A DNA stretch of 64,000 nucleotides from Diphasiastrum complanatum (GCA_029204225.1 CM055102.1:38624121-38688120); one strand, 5' to 3'; positions 1 to 12,565 are shown, counted from the stretch's first letter. A program made the numbers and translations. Notes: a model not told the origin generated them from the letters alone.

Positions 1-661
<661 letters not shown>

Positions 662-2200
662 CCCCCGTTAAGCTTAACTCCTAGGATCATAAATGAAATT
701 AAGCAAGCTACATAATGCAACATGCTTTTCTCTTCACAATGGCTTAGTCAAGATATCAGCCAACATACTGGCAATAGGACAATAACTTAATTCAGCATCT
801 TTATTCTAAAATTTCTCTCTAAGAAAATGAAATTGAACTTCAATGTATTTAGTTCTAGAGTGAGTTCGTGGGTTCCAAGATAGAGCAATGTAGCTCTGAT
901 TGTCACAATAGAGTATAATTGGACTGATTTGAGAGGTCATAAGATCCTGAAGCAATCTTTTGAGCTAGATAATTTTCTTCACTATAGAGGTAGCTGTGAC
1001 ATATTCAGATTATGTGGATGACAAGGAAATGCATTTTTGCTTTCGACTATTCCACGAAATGGGTCCTCTTGCTAGGAAGCAAAGATAGCTAGATGTGGAT
1101 TTTCTTGTGTCCACATTACTAGCCCAATTAGAGTCTAAATAAGTAAGTAATGTCAAAACATCCTTTGTATTTCCATTATAACACAAAGCATAGTGCTTAG
1201 TGGCCTGAAAGTATCTTAGTACTTTGAGTAGAGCCTTCTAGTGAGGTAGGCCGGGATTTGACATAAATTGTGACAATGTGCTGATTGTAAATGCTAGATC
1301 AGGTATGGTGTAGCCCATGGCATACATGATCGATCCAAACTATCGACTGATAGGGGTGGTTGCACATATGTGTCTTCTCAACATCAGTTTTCGGGCACAT
1401 ATCCTTTGACAGTTTGAATCATGGGTCCGTAGGCGAGTCTATTGACTTGCAATTTTCTATGCCATACATGTAGAGTACACTGGTTAGATACCTTTCTTGA
1501 ATTAACATAGTACTTTTCTTTGCCCTGTCCCTAGTTATCTCGATTCCCAAAAGATAGTGCATAGGGCCAGAATTAGTCATTTCGAATTTCTTCGACAAAA
1601 GAGTCTTTACCTTGTGAAGCAACTGATTTGAATTGCTGAGGATCAATGATTCATCAACATATAGAGCTATTATGACATAGCTTGAGCCTTTGTGTTTGAG
1701 ATAAACACTAGAGTCAGCTGAGTTCGAGATGAAGTCATGCTGCAACAAGAATCGATTGATTCTATCAAACTAGGTCCTTGGAGCTTGCTTTAGCCCGTAG
1801 AGAGCTTTCTGCAGCTTACATTCTTCTTGTTCTTGGCCTTTAATGATGTAGTCTTCAAGTTGATAGATATAGATGTCTTCTCGTATATTCTCATTCCTAA
1901 AGGCTGTCTGAACATCCATCTAGTGAACTTTCAGATATTCGGTAGTTGCGAAGACGAATAATGATCGAATTGACTGAAGTCTTACGATTGGACTGTATAT
2001 CTCAATGTAGTCAATCTCGTAGGTTTGTTCGCAACCTTTGATGACTAGTCAAGCTTTCCATCTGGCTATTGAATCATCTAGATTGAGCTTCAACTTGAAG
2101 ATCCACTTAGTGTCAATGATCTTTACATCTATAGGAGCTTGGACAAGATTGTTGGATCTACTCCTCCTACTCTCGTAAATCCCAATTTTTAATCTGCCTC
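662..2200 (-). pseudogene. Copia element A polyprotein remnant: reverse transcriptase and RNase H
   Basis: Minus strand, read from 2,200 down to 662. It starts in the copia RT (LVQAPIDVKIIDTKWIFK, then DVQTAF and LKQAPRT) and passes the active-site region, where YVDD has become YVDES near 1,660. It continues through LLGIEITRD, the RNase H block (DSNWASNVDTRKSTSSY, ILYCDNQS) and the terminal ADILTKPL. A 109-residue open stretch (1,748-1,419) covers the RT C-terminal half. Several stops and frame changes, plus the altered YVDD, make it inactive. RT and RNase H normally copy the element RNA inside virus-like particles. The polypurine tract and 3' LTR follow directly. gag, protease and integrase are absent here; copia B begins immediately to the right. 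Confidence 0.85.
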
Positions 2201-2223
2201 CATTCATGCTGCATATTTACTAA

Positions 2224-3161
2224 TGTTGTCACGCAGTCTGTATTTTTACACGCAAATTTGCACAAACGAAGAAAATCAAATGAATTGTGACACTGTGTTC
2301 TTACACAGGTTATGGTGACAGGCAAAAAGGGGACACTACTTTACTGAATGCCAAAAGTGCCCTAAAAGCTAAGGCACCCTATAAATCTTATCCTAAGGCC
2401 ATTCGTAAGAGTGACGCACTTTCGCATCATCACCAACGTCACACCCTTTCCACGCTCACCCTATGCAGTTGCGCTAACAGATTGGACAACAATTGCAACC
2501 ACCCACGATCTCTTACAGACAACACATCCACTATATACTTTCACATATGCACACCTGTAATATTATGTATATATTGGATACCATCTGTGTATTCATAGAC
2601 GTGAGACATGAGATAAACAATGTATGAAGAGATAAAGAGAGACTAGGAGAAGAGGTTTGATTCCTCATTATAGATAGAAATAAGTTGTGTAGGGCACGTG
2701 GTTTTGTCCGCTACTATCTTGTGTACTACCGCATTATTGACTTGTATACTTGATATACTTAATCTAATACAGTTCATTTGTTTTGTGTTCAAATTTGTGT
2801 CAATATTGCTATGCTTATTCTTCATTCTGTCTGATCTTTCTAGTTGCTCTTTCTGGTAATAGACGATTAACTTTTAGTCTTGTCTTTTGCGAATCATTCG
2901 TGACTAATTATCAGTTGAACACAGTCTAGCTCTTCGCGAATCATTCGCAACAGATAATTTTTCTTGCGATTCGCGACAAATTATTCATCTAGCACTTCAT
3001 ACATTAAACGTTTGGCTACGTAATCTGGCGTGGTCATGCTTAGGGAGAGAGTCAAACAATTCATTCCGTTGCGCACAAACATTTTCTGTTTGAGTTCGTT
3101 TCTTGTTCGAGTTTGTTTCTTATTTGTGTTCGTCATTTATTCTCCCCTCTCTCTCCCAACA
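2224..3161 (+). mobile_element. Copia element B, 5' LTR (left boundary inferred)
   Basis: The right end is firm: the sequence ...CTCTCCCAACA is followed at once by the plant copia primer-binding site. The left end is placed at TGTTGTCACGCAG because LTRs start with TG and because the minus-strand copia A RT homology stops just before it. That gives 938 bp. No 3' partner was found in the window, so the left limit is an inference. Confidence 0.5.
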
Positions 3162-3173
3162 TGGTATCAGAGC
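3162..3173 (+). promoter_or_regulatory. Primer-binding site of copia B
   Basis: TGGTATCAGAGC, complementary to the 3' end of plant initiator Met tRNA, immediately 3' of the LTR. This is the minus-strand strong-stop priming site and fixes the + orientation of element B. Confidence 0.85.
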
Positions 3174-3311
3174 AATCCTTATAGCTTGATTGGCCTCCAC
3201 AGTACAAGACTCTACTAGCCGATAGAGTAATTATTTTCTTGTTCTGTATTTGTTAGTATCAGATTTTCATACTTAAGTCACATTAATCAATTCAAGAACC
3301 TGCTAAGACAA

Positions 3312-5566
3312 ATGGCCGTTGTCGCATCTATCATAGACGATCAAGACGCAGTGATGCAACTGCTTACAAGCTTGTCAAGTTCTTACAACAGCTGGGTGAT
3401 GATCATCACGACTCATCCAGAATTGACTCTTTCAAGAGTCATCACTATGTTGTTTTAGGAAGACACGCGGAGGAACGAAGCCTAAAGTTTCTCAGCTGAT
3501 TCTCACGCCTTCTACACCAACAAGAGCACGACAAAGCAGAAGAAGAAGAAAGGACCGAAGCAATCAAAGCCAGACCAGAAACCAGCTCAGCACAAGGAAC
3601 AGTCGAATCCGCAGACGAAAAAGAAGCTATTCTAGAGATACTACAAACGAAACAACCACGAAATACAAGACTGTCGAATACTTCAAGCGAAGAAGAACAA
3701 CAAAGGGCAGTCGAATCAAGTGGCAAATGCAGCTGCAGAAGCTCCACAGCCCATTCAAGAAGCGGATCATGATGACTTCATGACCAACCATCAAGGAGCA
3801 TCTAACGAGAGTTCTTGGTTCCTGGATTTCGAAGCCATTCAGCACATGACTAGCCTCATTGGCTGTTTCGAGTCCTATACACCTTACAGTACCCATAAAT
3901 TCGTTCACCTTGGCGACAATAGCACACAAGCTATTAAAGGTGAAGGCACTGTAGGATTATGCTTTGCAAACAATCAATCTAAGCTACTCTCTAAAGTCAT
4001 TTATGTACCTCAGTTATCTACAAATCTGCTCTCTGTAAGCATAATCACGGATCTAGGACACAGAGTAGAATTCGAATGTGATCAATGTAAAGTAGTTGAT
4101 AGGACAGACAAGATCCTAGCACTCGAAAAGAGACATGGATACTTGTATAAATTAAGTCATTACTTTGCTGCCTCTGATCAGGCTCTCAGTACTTCAATTC
4201 ATTCAAATAAAGGTTTACTTTGGCATTATAGACTTGGTCATTTAAATTATGCTGCTGTACAACGAATGTCTAGAAAATCTATTGTTCTTGATCCCGACTA
4301 TCCTCGCAAAAAAAGTCGAGCTACATGTATGTCAAGACTGTCTAGTTGGTAAACAGACTAGAAAGCCATTTAAGTCAAGCCATCAGCATGTTGCTAGAGG
4401 ATTGCTAGATGTTGTACATTCAGATATTTGTGGCCCAATGAAAAATCCTTCACTGAAGGATGCCAAGTATTTTATAACCTTTATTGATGAATTCTCTAGA
4501 AGAACTATGGTGTATTTAATAAAGAAGAAATCAGAGGCATTCAACTGCTTCAAAATCTTCAAGGAGCGTGCAGAATAGGAGATTTGAAGGACAATCAAGG
4601 CCCTAAGGTCAGATAACGGTGGAGAGTATGTCTCTGTCGAGTTCAAGGAGTACTGCCAAAGCCAAGGCATTGAGCAGCAATTCATCACTCCTTACAGTCC
4701 TCAGTCTAATGGCTTAGTTGAGAGGAAGAACCATACTCTGGTTGAATCTGCTAAGTGTATGTTAGCACATGCATCGTTGCCCAAGAGATTCTGCGCTGAA
4801 GCTGTCTCCACTGCAGCTTACATCCAGAACAGATGTTCGACCAAGGCTCTCTTAGACAAGACAACCCACGAGGTGTGGACAGGCTCTAAGCCTTCTTTGA
4901 AAAACCTAAGAGTGTTTGGGTGATTGCCTATGCGCAGATCCCAAAGGACACAAGGAAGAAATTGGACTTCCAAGGTCTAAAGACCAGCCTGATTGGATAT
5001 ACTTCGTCTGATAACACTTACAAGCTGTACGATTCTGATACCTAGCAAATCTTGTATAGCCGAGATACAGTCTTTATCGAGGATCAGTTCGTCGATCTCA
5101 AAGGCAAGGATATTGCTCAAGAAGGACCTTCAACACCCGCCATTGACACGACAATCCGAGCTTCTGGCTCACGCATGTCTATTGTCGACCCACTTCGAGA
5201 GAGTGAATCAGACGAAGATGTTGCTAATCTCTGGAGAGAAGCTATGGACAGAGAGTATTCCTCTCTAATCAAGAATCAGACATGGTCATTAGTCGAAGCT
5301 CCTATTGGCTGCAATATTGTTGATTGCAAATTAATCTTCAAGATCAAATATAATGCCAACGGAGCAATTGATCGAAGGAAGGCAAGACTGGTAGCACGAG
5401 GATTCACCTAGATCTCGAATGTCGACTACATTGAGACTTTTAGTCCAATCGTCAAACATTCGTTGATCCGAATGCCCCTATCTTATGCTGCAGCTGCCGA
5501 CCTCGAAGTACATCAACTTGATGTACAAACAGCCTATCTGAATGGAGTCATACAGGAAGATATCTC
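3312..5566 (+). pseudogene. Copia element B polyprotein: partial gag, protease, integrase, start of RT
   Basis: Order on the + strand: C-terminal gag (VVASIIDDQDAVMQLLTSL), a degraded zinc knuckle near 3,650, and protease (WFLDFEAIQHMT, where family members have DSGAS-HMT, so the catalytic Asp-Ser-Gly is lost). Then comes the gag-pre-integrase motif LLWHYRLGHL, integrase (CQDCLVGKQTRKPF, VHSDICGPM, ALRSDNGGEYVSVEF, TPYSPQSNGLVERKNHT) and the RT beginning (RKARLVARGFT, then VHQLDVQTAYLNG). The reading stops near 5,566 in mid-RT, where minus-strand copia C sequence takes over. Internal stops at 3,456, 4,576 and 5,409 and a frameshift near 4,320 inactivate it. The 5' part of gag is deleted, since only about 150 bases separate the primer site from the gag tail. 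Confidence 0.85.
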
Positions 5567-5828
5567 CTATCATGCTTTCTTTGGATTTTGCTAATTGTTG
5601 GATCTGATCATTATTGGGATTGCTATTTCTTATGCTTTTTGTAAGAGAGAAAGGGAGAGAGAGAAGAGTAAGTTTCTATCATTGTTGTGGATTTAGGGTT
5701 AATGGAAGTAGGGTTAATGGATGTAGTGTTAATGCTAAGTGTTAATGGATGTTAGTGTTAGATCCTCCATTCATGTTGAAATCTGAACTATACTATCGCT
5801 CTTGTGGGAACAAACCTACGCGTGACAA
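5567..5828. other. Short degenerate TTAATG repeat stretch, no gene
   Basis: The stretch between copia B RT and copia C gag. About 5,690-5,765 contains five imperfect units around GGTTAATGGATGTAG. A purine-rich GAGAGAAAGGGAGAGAG stretch precedes them. No coding signal was seen. Confidence 0.5.
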
Positions 5829-6190
5829 CTAACTCCGTCTCTTTGATGCTAGATTGACTAGATCTTGATTCAGGCTAGGCAAGGAAAGAAACCCACTACA
5901 AAGAGCTCTTGAAGTATTGTTGGATTCATAGATACTCTTCAATGAATCCCAAGCCTCTTTTGATGAGGCACAAGAAGCCGCCTCTTTCAAGAGGTTATTG
6001 CCTACATTCATCTTTAGACAATGTAGGGCCAATCTAGCCCTCTTCTTGTATTTCCATTGTTCTTGGGCTACTTGAGGCTCTTCCTCAACTCCAAAAACAA
6101 TGTGATTCCATCCTCACTTTCCAAATGGAATATTTTGTGGAAGTTAGACTCTCACTAGATTCTAACAAAAATCCACCAATGGATGACATT
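5829..6190 (-). pseudogene. Copia element C gag fragment
   Basis: Minus-strand reading gives HIVFGVEEEPQVAQEQW, then RARLALHCLKMNVGNNLL and SSKEAWDSLKSIYESNNTSR. This is the UBN2-type copia gag core, in which an EAW-x-L-x-x-IYE motif is typical. The frame breaks after about 110 residues; downstream gag, protease and pol are missing. Gag builds the virus-like particle. It lies 5' to 3' away from the primer site at 6,764-6,775 on the same strand, so the two belong to one truncated element. Confidence 0.7.
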
Positions 6191-6763
6191 ATGAATGAAT
6201 GCCTATGAGATGCACAAAGATCTCTTGATAATGAATGATCTAAGATAGATTTCTAGCTTTCTAAGAAGCTTCTAGACCCAATCAACCTAGTTCAACTTGG
6301 ACGATGGTGTAATAGATCCACTTCGAATATCCTAGCAAATCACTTCTTCAAAAAATTGATTCTAGTACAATTTTGCTTGATATTTTACACACACATAAGA
6401 TTTGAACAAATCAACCTTATAGATCTGATCTAATGCTTCAAATGAATTGCTTCAATGGCTCAAATCTCTATTCATCATGAGAATTTAATGGATTGAGCCC
6501 AGATCTAGACAATGCACCAAAAAACTTGAATTTTGGACTGGTATGCACATTTTTGGACCAAAAACACTAAAGGAAGTTGATTTGAAAGTTGTTGTATGGT
6601 TTCACATGTGTGGACAGTACATCAACAGCCCACAAATCAATCTTGACCAGAAATATTGAAGGTACCTCTCTCCTTGAACTCGCCCACTCAAGTAAAGTTC
6701 AAAAACAACACGTTGTCAGTGATTTCACAAGATTTATTAATCATTAGATCACTCTTATACTTA

Positions 6764-7560
6764 GCTTTGATACCATGTCAATTTTCAAAAAAAAGACAAT
6801 TATGATTGTACAAAACAATCATTAAGAGTTATTGATTGCTTAATCTGATGATCTATCAAGTTCTATGTGTTAGATCTTGATCTAGATGCATTACACTATG
6901 ATTTTAGCAAGAGCAATGGATCAAATGATTAGAAAATATGAAGAGCGGCCTCACACATGTGGAGGACAGTACCACTACGGATTGTAAATAGAGAGTGAAA
7001 TACATTTGCATACTAAAGCATTCCAATCATAAAAACTCAAGACAAATATGGAAATTACAAGGAAAACTTCCAAAAATTACATGGAAAAATTCCATCAACT
7101 TCTCATTCATTTGGTTGAACTCGTTATAGATCAAGTACATCCACGAGCTGTGTACTATCTAGCAAACCTTCACACGTGTGAAGAGTGCCTAGTCATCCAA
7201 ATCCACCAATGGGAGCCATTTATGCTCATTTCCCAAAGTTGACTATTCTCATTAGCTAGAAACAAAAAAGACAGTCTTCCACAATTATAGGAATATTCTC
7301 TATAAAATAGGATCTAATGAAATATCTCTGCCTTATCATCTACAATCTTATCCACATGTGTAAATGGCATCTTGACATGTGTGAATAATAACTCATTCAC
7401 ATAGAAGTGCAATCTATTTACATAAAGTTTGACCAAATGACTTTTTTATAGATTATACTCAAAGGTCAATTTCATACTTGTGTAGATCTAACTAAAATCA
7501 ATCTAACTTTATAAAAGTAAGTTATGTACATCCTTTCACACGTGGGAACAGGCTCCACAC
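6764..7560 (-). mobile_element. Copia element C primer site and 5' LTR (minus strand)
   Basis: On the minus strand TGGTATCAAAGC (6,775-6,764) is a one-base variant of the plant tRNA-iMet primer site. It directly follows an LTR whose other strand starts TGTCAATTTTC at 6,776. The LTR body runs right to roughly 7,560, where copia A-type gag begins. The outer boundary was not determined. Between 6,191 and 6,763 there is only the untranslated leader and degraded gag sequence. Confidence 0.5.
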
Positions 7561-7583
7561 GTATGAGATCCTATCAAGATTAA

Positions 7584-7800
7584 TTATGCTTTGCCATCCT
7601 TAGCTTCCCAGGCAGTCAGCATGTCACGTTCAACCGGCTTGGCTATTGAACCATTGACGTATCCCCAAAGTTCTTTTTCTGTGCGTATCATCTTCATCTT
7701 GAACTTCCACATGTGGAAGTCATCATCGTTGAATTTGCTGATCAAGCAGATTTTTGAAGATGTTCCTTCCATGATGAATGATCTAAGTATAGTAAAATAG
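7584..7800 (-). pseudogene. Copia gag N-terminus (probably the 5' end of element A)
   Basis: From 7,780 downward the minus strand reads MEGTSSKICLISKFNDDDFH, then MWKFKMKMIRTEKELWGYV, the N-terminal signature of copia gag (F-x-G-x-x-F-x-x-W-K-x-K-M). It ends after about 70 residues where copia C sequence begins. The primer site (TGTTATCAGAGCC, minus strand 7,843-7,831) lies just upstream. The orientation matches copia A RT/RNase H at 662-2,200, so I infer this is the other end of that element, with B and C lying inside it. Confidence 0.65.
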
Positions 7801-7830
7801 TTTCGAATACTAATAATAGCTTGGAATGAT

Positions 7831-7843
7831 GGCTCTGATAACA
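7831..7843 (-). promoter_or_regulatory. Primer-binding site next to the right-hand LTR of copia A
   Basis: The minus strand reads TGTTATCAGAGCC, one base different from the canonical plant tRNA-iMet primer site, located between LTR and gag start as expected. Confidence 0.65.
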
Positions 7844-8686
7844 CTCCATTGGAGGGCTCTCGAATAGATTAGGTGCAAAATAGAAAACAAAGCTCTAACC
7901 TAGAGAACTTTAGCAGGAACTTTACCAAATTACAACATCAAGATTGACTTAGATCAAATGGGGGAATGTCTTGGTAGGTGTCAGAGACAACCATGAAGGG
8001 AGTGAAACACTTAGGCGTCTATGCTTCCTTCGAGATCAGACATTCCGAATTGAGTGAGTGAAATTATTAGAAAGCATTCGTAGTGCAATACACATAAGAA
8101 AATAGAGAATCTGATTTAAGCTGTTGTGAATACAACGATCAGATCACGATCGTGTGCCCAAGAATAGTTCACACTAGTGGCAAACTGTGTGTAGTGATCT
8201 TACTTAATTAGCCACAGATTAAATAGCTACCCTTTCTCCACTTTCAAGATCTCATCATCACATCTTGTGAGTTGTCGTTATGTATATATACATGGAACTG
8301 CATGGGCAACAAGCGTGAAATAGTGCAGTTAATGAAAAGTGCTAGAGTGAACTGCGACGTTCTGTATCATACGAGACAGTGTGGATGATGTGGACCTTGA
8401 ACTTGAAGACTTTGAATTCGAAGTAGGCCAAAGAAGATGTAGAACACGAAGACCTCGAACTCAAAGAGTTCGTCTTCGATCCTGCTTTTGCTCTAGTTGA
8501 TTGATTGCACAGACGTTCAACTTCATAGAGTAAGGTTGCATTGTTTTTGTAGAGAGAGAAAAAGTTCGTATTTACATAATATACTGGTGCTCAGGAATTG
8601 AGACGAACTCGAATGATTCGTGTTCTGATGACTCGAGTTCTAATGATTCGAATTATGGCGAGGTGGAGTGATGCTTCATTCCAACA
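7844..8686 (-). mobile_element. Copia element A 5' LTR (minus strand)
   Basis: Bounded on the left by the primer site and on the right by ATTCCAACA at 8,686, the same terminus as the 3' LTR at 661. The segment 8,233-8,686 matches 67-661 apart from the microsatellite expansion. The part from 7,844 to about 8,232 has no visible counterpart at the left end, so either the left copy is truncated or this LTR is composite. Confidence 0.6.
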
Positions 8687-9235
8687 CACTTGACGAAGGA
8701 TCCTGTGTTTCATTCAAGAACGAAACACATTGCAATCAAATATCCTTTGATAAGGACCTAGTCGCAAGAAACGAATTGAAGACCAGCTTCATTGGAATGA
8801 AGCAGATGGTGGCGGACATCTTTACAAATACTTTAGAAAAAGGGATGTTCGAGAGGCAGAGGAAAGGTCTAGGAATCATAAAGCTACCACGCTTTGAGAG
8901 AGAACCAAAGAAACAAAATGTTTTGAGCCACAAAGCTTTGTTGGCTTTTGAATTCGAGCCTGCGGAAATACAAGGAAGCTGCCCACAGGCGAAGACCGTC
9001 CCAGTCCATAAGCCACATAACGGTTTCGACTGAAAGACACACGAAGGCAAAGGTCAAATGTTTGAAGACCGAAGGAGCTCAAAGGGGAAGGCGAAGCCCG
9101 AACAAGCCACACAGCCGAACAACTCCCGAAGACCGAAAGGCGGCGAATCTTCACGATTCAAGTACAAAGCAAATCAAGAAAGTACTAGGAGGATGTCCCC
9201 TTCCATGGATGATGCTAAAGGTAATCTGGATACTG
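8687..9235 (+). pseudogene. Copia RNase H tail of a further + strand element
   Basis: Directly after the copia A LTR the + strand reads SFKNETHCNQISFDKDLVAR, then FIGMKQMVADIFTNTLEKG and FERQRKGLGI. This is the C-terminal end of copia RNase H, whose usual form is ADIFTKPL. It has no RNase H or RT to its left, so copia A inserted into an older + strand element. Downstream to 9,235 is the pre-LTR region, with an ORF of unknown relevance (9,058-9,270). Confidence 0.75.
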
Positions 9236-9645
9236 TTGGAACGCGCTTAATCATCCGCTATTGTAATTAGAGATTAGATTAAACCCTTTTTCTCTCCCTC
9301 CATAAAGTAGATTGAAGATGAGAGAATGATTGTCAATTGGTTAAGTGCCAACCTGAGCTAAACACAGTGTTGCTAAGTCGATGTCCAAGAAGTCCGCTAG
9401 CAAGCGAGACGATCTGACATTACTCGTGAGAGACATAGTTTCTCTTACGCCGACACGTTGTGTGGGTTTGTCACAACAACGCTCTTACAAAGGATCACTG
9501 ATATTATAGTAGTTGTAACGCACATGTTGAATGATCTTGAATGCTTTGATGTTTGATTGTTGTCTGTCCGTAATCAGCTATTTATTCTTTATTCCGCATA
9601 GTGGTTCATCTTGTTGAATGCTTAAACAATTAAACGTAGGTCAAC
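9236..9645 (+). mobile_element. Probable 3' LTR of the copia element ending at 8,687-9,235
   Basis: The sequence starts TGTTGGAACGCGC and ends near GTAGGTCAACA, LTR-like TG...CA termini in the position expected after a copia RNase H tail. It contains no ORF. With no second copy in the window, the boundaries are inferred. Confidence 0.4.
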
Positions 9646-9840
9646 AATGTCTGTCTACACTCTAGAGGATTGTAGATCTGATCTAGCAGGCAGTAGCCGG
9701 GCAGACATACTCAAATTCCATCTAGGTTTTCTACAACAAGATAGAGATCAACATGATGAAATGGTTGTAAGAAGAAGGAAGACCCCCAAGAAGAGTCATA
9801 TAGCAGCGTTGTTAGCAATATGAGATCCTATAATAGCAAG

Positions 9841-10253
9841 TCAATTAAGAAGTGATCGAACATGATTGACATAGTAAAAAATGGAAGTTGAATCTGACAT
9901 GTGTGAGAAGAATTTATTTCTCATGTATAGACAAGTAGTTTCATATTGGGTTTCATACATATTGAAGAGAGCACCCCAATTTTGTTTTGATGTGATGTGT
10001 GATTTTTGTGAATCTTTAAGATTCATGGATATCAATGCGAGTGATCTACCATCTTTGTGTTTCCATTTGAAAATGAGCTCTGCATCTTGTTGTGGAGGTA
10101 TGGTAGATCCATCAACCATATCTCATAATTTTTTTTAAATAGTACCATCTTCATATGATACTTCCAAATATGGAAGTCATTGCCATTGAATCTCTCAATT
10201 AGGCATATATAAGATGAATGCTCCATGTGTCTTGTTAAATGTCGTGAAAACAA
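9841..10253 (-). pseudogene. Copia element E gag fragment (minus strand)
   Basis: Two minus-strand reading frames join. The first gives ICLIERFNGNDFHIWKYHMK (10,215 downward), the gag N-terminal motif. The second gives KDGRSLALISMNLKDSQ and WGALFNMYETQYETTCLYM, the next gag block. Frameshifts near 10,100 separate them. The element is cut at about 9,840; nothing 3' of gag remains. gag is the particle protein of copia elements. Confidence 0.65.
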
Positions 10254-10259
10254 ACACGT

Positions 10260-10804
10260 TAGTTATGACACCACTGTTGGTGAAAAAGAAATGCGCCACA
10301 AGAAGCAAACAAAGAAATCCGATGCTGTTTCAAATATCTTGATTGCTTGAAGAATATGATAACCAGCAATGAATTGTGTCTAGAGATGGATCCTTTGAGT
10401 TGGAAGATGTTGAGGAGAACCATAGTCTCCAAAATAATGAGGTGTCTAAGACAACCACATTTATGCACTTCGACTCAATCAACAATCACACTAAGATAAT
10501 TGGTATTCGATTCACAATAAACATCAACCATTCACACATGATAAAATTGCACTTGATAAAAAAATGTAGATAAATTTGAAATGTATATGAATGTACAAAA
10601 GGATTGTTGTAAATAAACCTACTTTAAGCAATATACAAGTCTAGAAAGAACAATACTTTAATATTGTCAATCTCGATATCAAAGAAGAATATAAAAGGCA
10701 CATCTAAGCAAGAGGTTGGTTGTGGAAAGAGTGAACCAAGGTGCTTCAAAAAACCTTTATGTGCTATTCTCTTTGAATTCTTGTTAAAAGGGCATCTTTG
10801 TTAG
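10260..10804 (-). mobile_element. Copia E primer-site region and LTR-like sequence
   Basis: On the minus strand a CACCAACA terminus near 10,274 is followed by GTGGTGTCATAAC, a degraded primer site, and then the gag of element E. The LTR body would extend to the right. Its far end is not identifiable, and AT-rich sequence without genes continues to about 10,800. Confidence 0.35.
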
Positions 10805-10876
10805 TTTGCTCCTCTTTGAATTTAGATAAATCTTTGGTATTGGCACTAGTCTTGTTCATGGGCAAGGTAAAAAACC
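10805..10876. repeat. 72-bp direct repeat, copy 1
   Basis: Starts TTTGCTCCTCTTTGAATTTA and ends GGTAAAAAACC. It matches 11,221-11,292 in the same orientation with about four substitutions. The two copies flank the copia protease fragment. Confidence 0.85.
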
Positions 10877-10877
10877 C

Positions 10878-11171
10878 TTGATGGCATCTACAACACCAAC
10901 ATCAAGCAAGGACAATTCCAAGGATATACGGTGGATTGATAGTGGGGCTAGCTCCCACATGTCTCATCAAAAGGAATATTATTCTCCCTTACTCTCATAT
11001 AATGATTCTAAAAGGTTCATATTCACTACAAGTAACCAAGAGTGTAAGATAGATGGCATAGGATCTATTCCATTATGTCTTGGATCTTCAAAAAGAATAG
11101 ATGTTGATAATGTTCTTTATGTACCATCCATCACAAAAAAATTTGTTGAGCGTTGGACAACTCATGGATAG
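10878..11171 (+). pseudogene. Copia protease fragment
   Basis: The + strand reads RWIDSGASSHMSHQKEYY, the copia aspartic protease with its D-S-G catalytic triplet preserved, followed by SIPLCLGSSKRIDVDNVLYV from the protease/gag-pre-integrase junction. The frame then runs into unrelated residues and a stop. Only about 90 residues survive. The protease would cut the polyprotein into its mature parts. Its strand is opposite to the gag at 9,841-10,253, so it is a separate remnant. Confidence 0.75.
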
Positions 11172-11220
11172 TGGATTAGATGTGCCTTTCAAGCATGGTG
11201 TTTGTTCCATAATGAAGAAT

Positions 11221-11292
11221 TTTGCTCCTCTTTGAATTTAGATAAATCTTTGGTATGGGCACCAATCTTGTTCGTGGGCAAGGTAAAAAACC
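11221..11292. repeat. 72-bp direct repeat, copy 2
   Basis: Second copy of 10,805-10,876; the mismatches are T/G, T/C, G/A and A/G. Confidence 0.85.
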
Positions 11293-12540
11293 GTACTAAA
11301 CAATTGCATTCTTTCATGTGTGCTTTACATCTTTAGCTATTCAAGATTCTTTTGATTACTATTTGAAGCATTAATATAGGTGATTTTGAATGCCTATGGG
11401 TAAACGAAATTTGTGTGGCACACCATAGATTCTCTTTATATTTCATGTGATTCATTTTGTTGTAAGATAAGGTGACCCATCATTAACAATGAATTTTATA
11501 TGACTTGGGCTAACCCTCAATGTGTGTTAGCTCAAATCTCACATGAATGGATGGTTGAGATTGAGTGAGGCTCTTCATTACCCAACACATAATAGTTGGA
11601 CTTGATTATGTCCTACGAATTTGATTCGTTGTAATTTCTAGCCTTCAAAATAGGGAGCCCTCATGGATGAAATCAAAAAATAAGAAGCCCTTTCACATGG
11701 AAGCAAAAAAATATGTTTGTTAATGACGTTATGTTTGCTTGACATGATATTAGATTTTTTTTTTGCAACACACATTAAGCTAGATAATGTACATTTATTG
11801 CACAATTTGGGAGAGTATCTTTTTTACTCATTTTAAAATTATGACTAAACAAATGGACAAGCCATTCTTCCCCATAAAGAGGTTCTAAACACACCACACA
11901 TTACCTTGTTTAAGTTGCAAAGCAATCATGAATTATTGCCACCTTCTTAATGCCACGTTAGCTACTACAAGCTATTGTAAGTCGTATTTATATAAGGTTG
12001 TAGTTTTCATTATATGATTACAAAAACCAACAAAAGTTATACAAGACATTAACTACTTCGGGCGACGAAGTGAAGTAATAAATGAATTCACTCCACTTGA
12101 ACACCGGATACAAGATGATGGGCTAAGACCTACCACTAGTGCCAACACCGGTCATATACGACTCGTATTCTTCGTCACACAACCAATATGTAATACATAA
12201 TCGACAAGGGCAAGCTATTTTCAGACGTGTCAGCATCTTAGTGGTGAAGAGGGCTCCTCATTGTTACCTACTATAATAGGTTATTTGTCTTGGCACATGA
12301 CACATGGTATTTAAGACTTTCTTTAAATTTGTTCGATAACGAGCATGAATAGATCGTTTGCTCATGCAAGCTACCTAGTTTGGTGCCGGCAACCCATTCC
12401 CTCAAGCCCCATACAACCCATGTCTATTGCCGGCACGCCCAAGACCTAATTCATAGGGAAGGCAACTTATTCCATGTTGGGTACTTAAACACATTGGAGC
12501 CATCCATGAGCTCAACCCTCAACTCAAGGTCCTAGAAGGA
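11293..12540. other. Geneless stretch upstream of exon 1
   Basis: AT-rich and without a supported coding region on either strand. It holds short degenerate pieces only. The last 200 bases upstream of the G tract would be the promoter region of the zinc-finger gene if exon 1 is correctly placed, but I see no convincing TATA box at a defined distance. Confidence 0.4.
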
Positions 12541-12565
12541 GGGGGGGGGGGGGGGGGGGGGGGGG
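12541..12565 (+). repeat. Run of 25 consecutive G
   Basis: An uninterrupted G25 homopolymer 83 bases before the putative start codon of the zinc-finger gene. On the + strand it could fold into G-quadruplexes. Such long G runs are rare in plant nuclear DNA and are also prone to sequencing and assembly error. Confidence 0.95.

Noticed and set aside
5690-5765. TTTAGGG-like words suggesting an interstitial telomere repeat
   Set aside because: Only one TTTAGGG occurs; the rest are degenerate TTAATG units.
10805-11292. 72-bp repeats as bacterial-style CRISPR or insertion-sequence ends
   Set aside because: Only two copies, in eukaryotic retroelement debris, with no associated genes.
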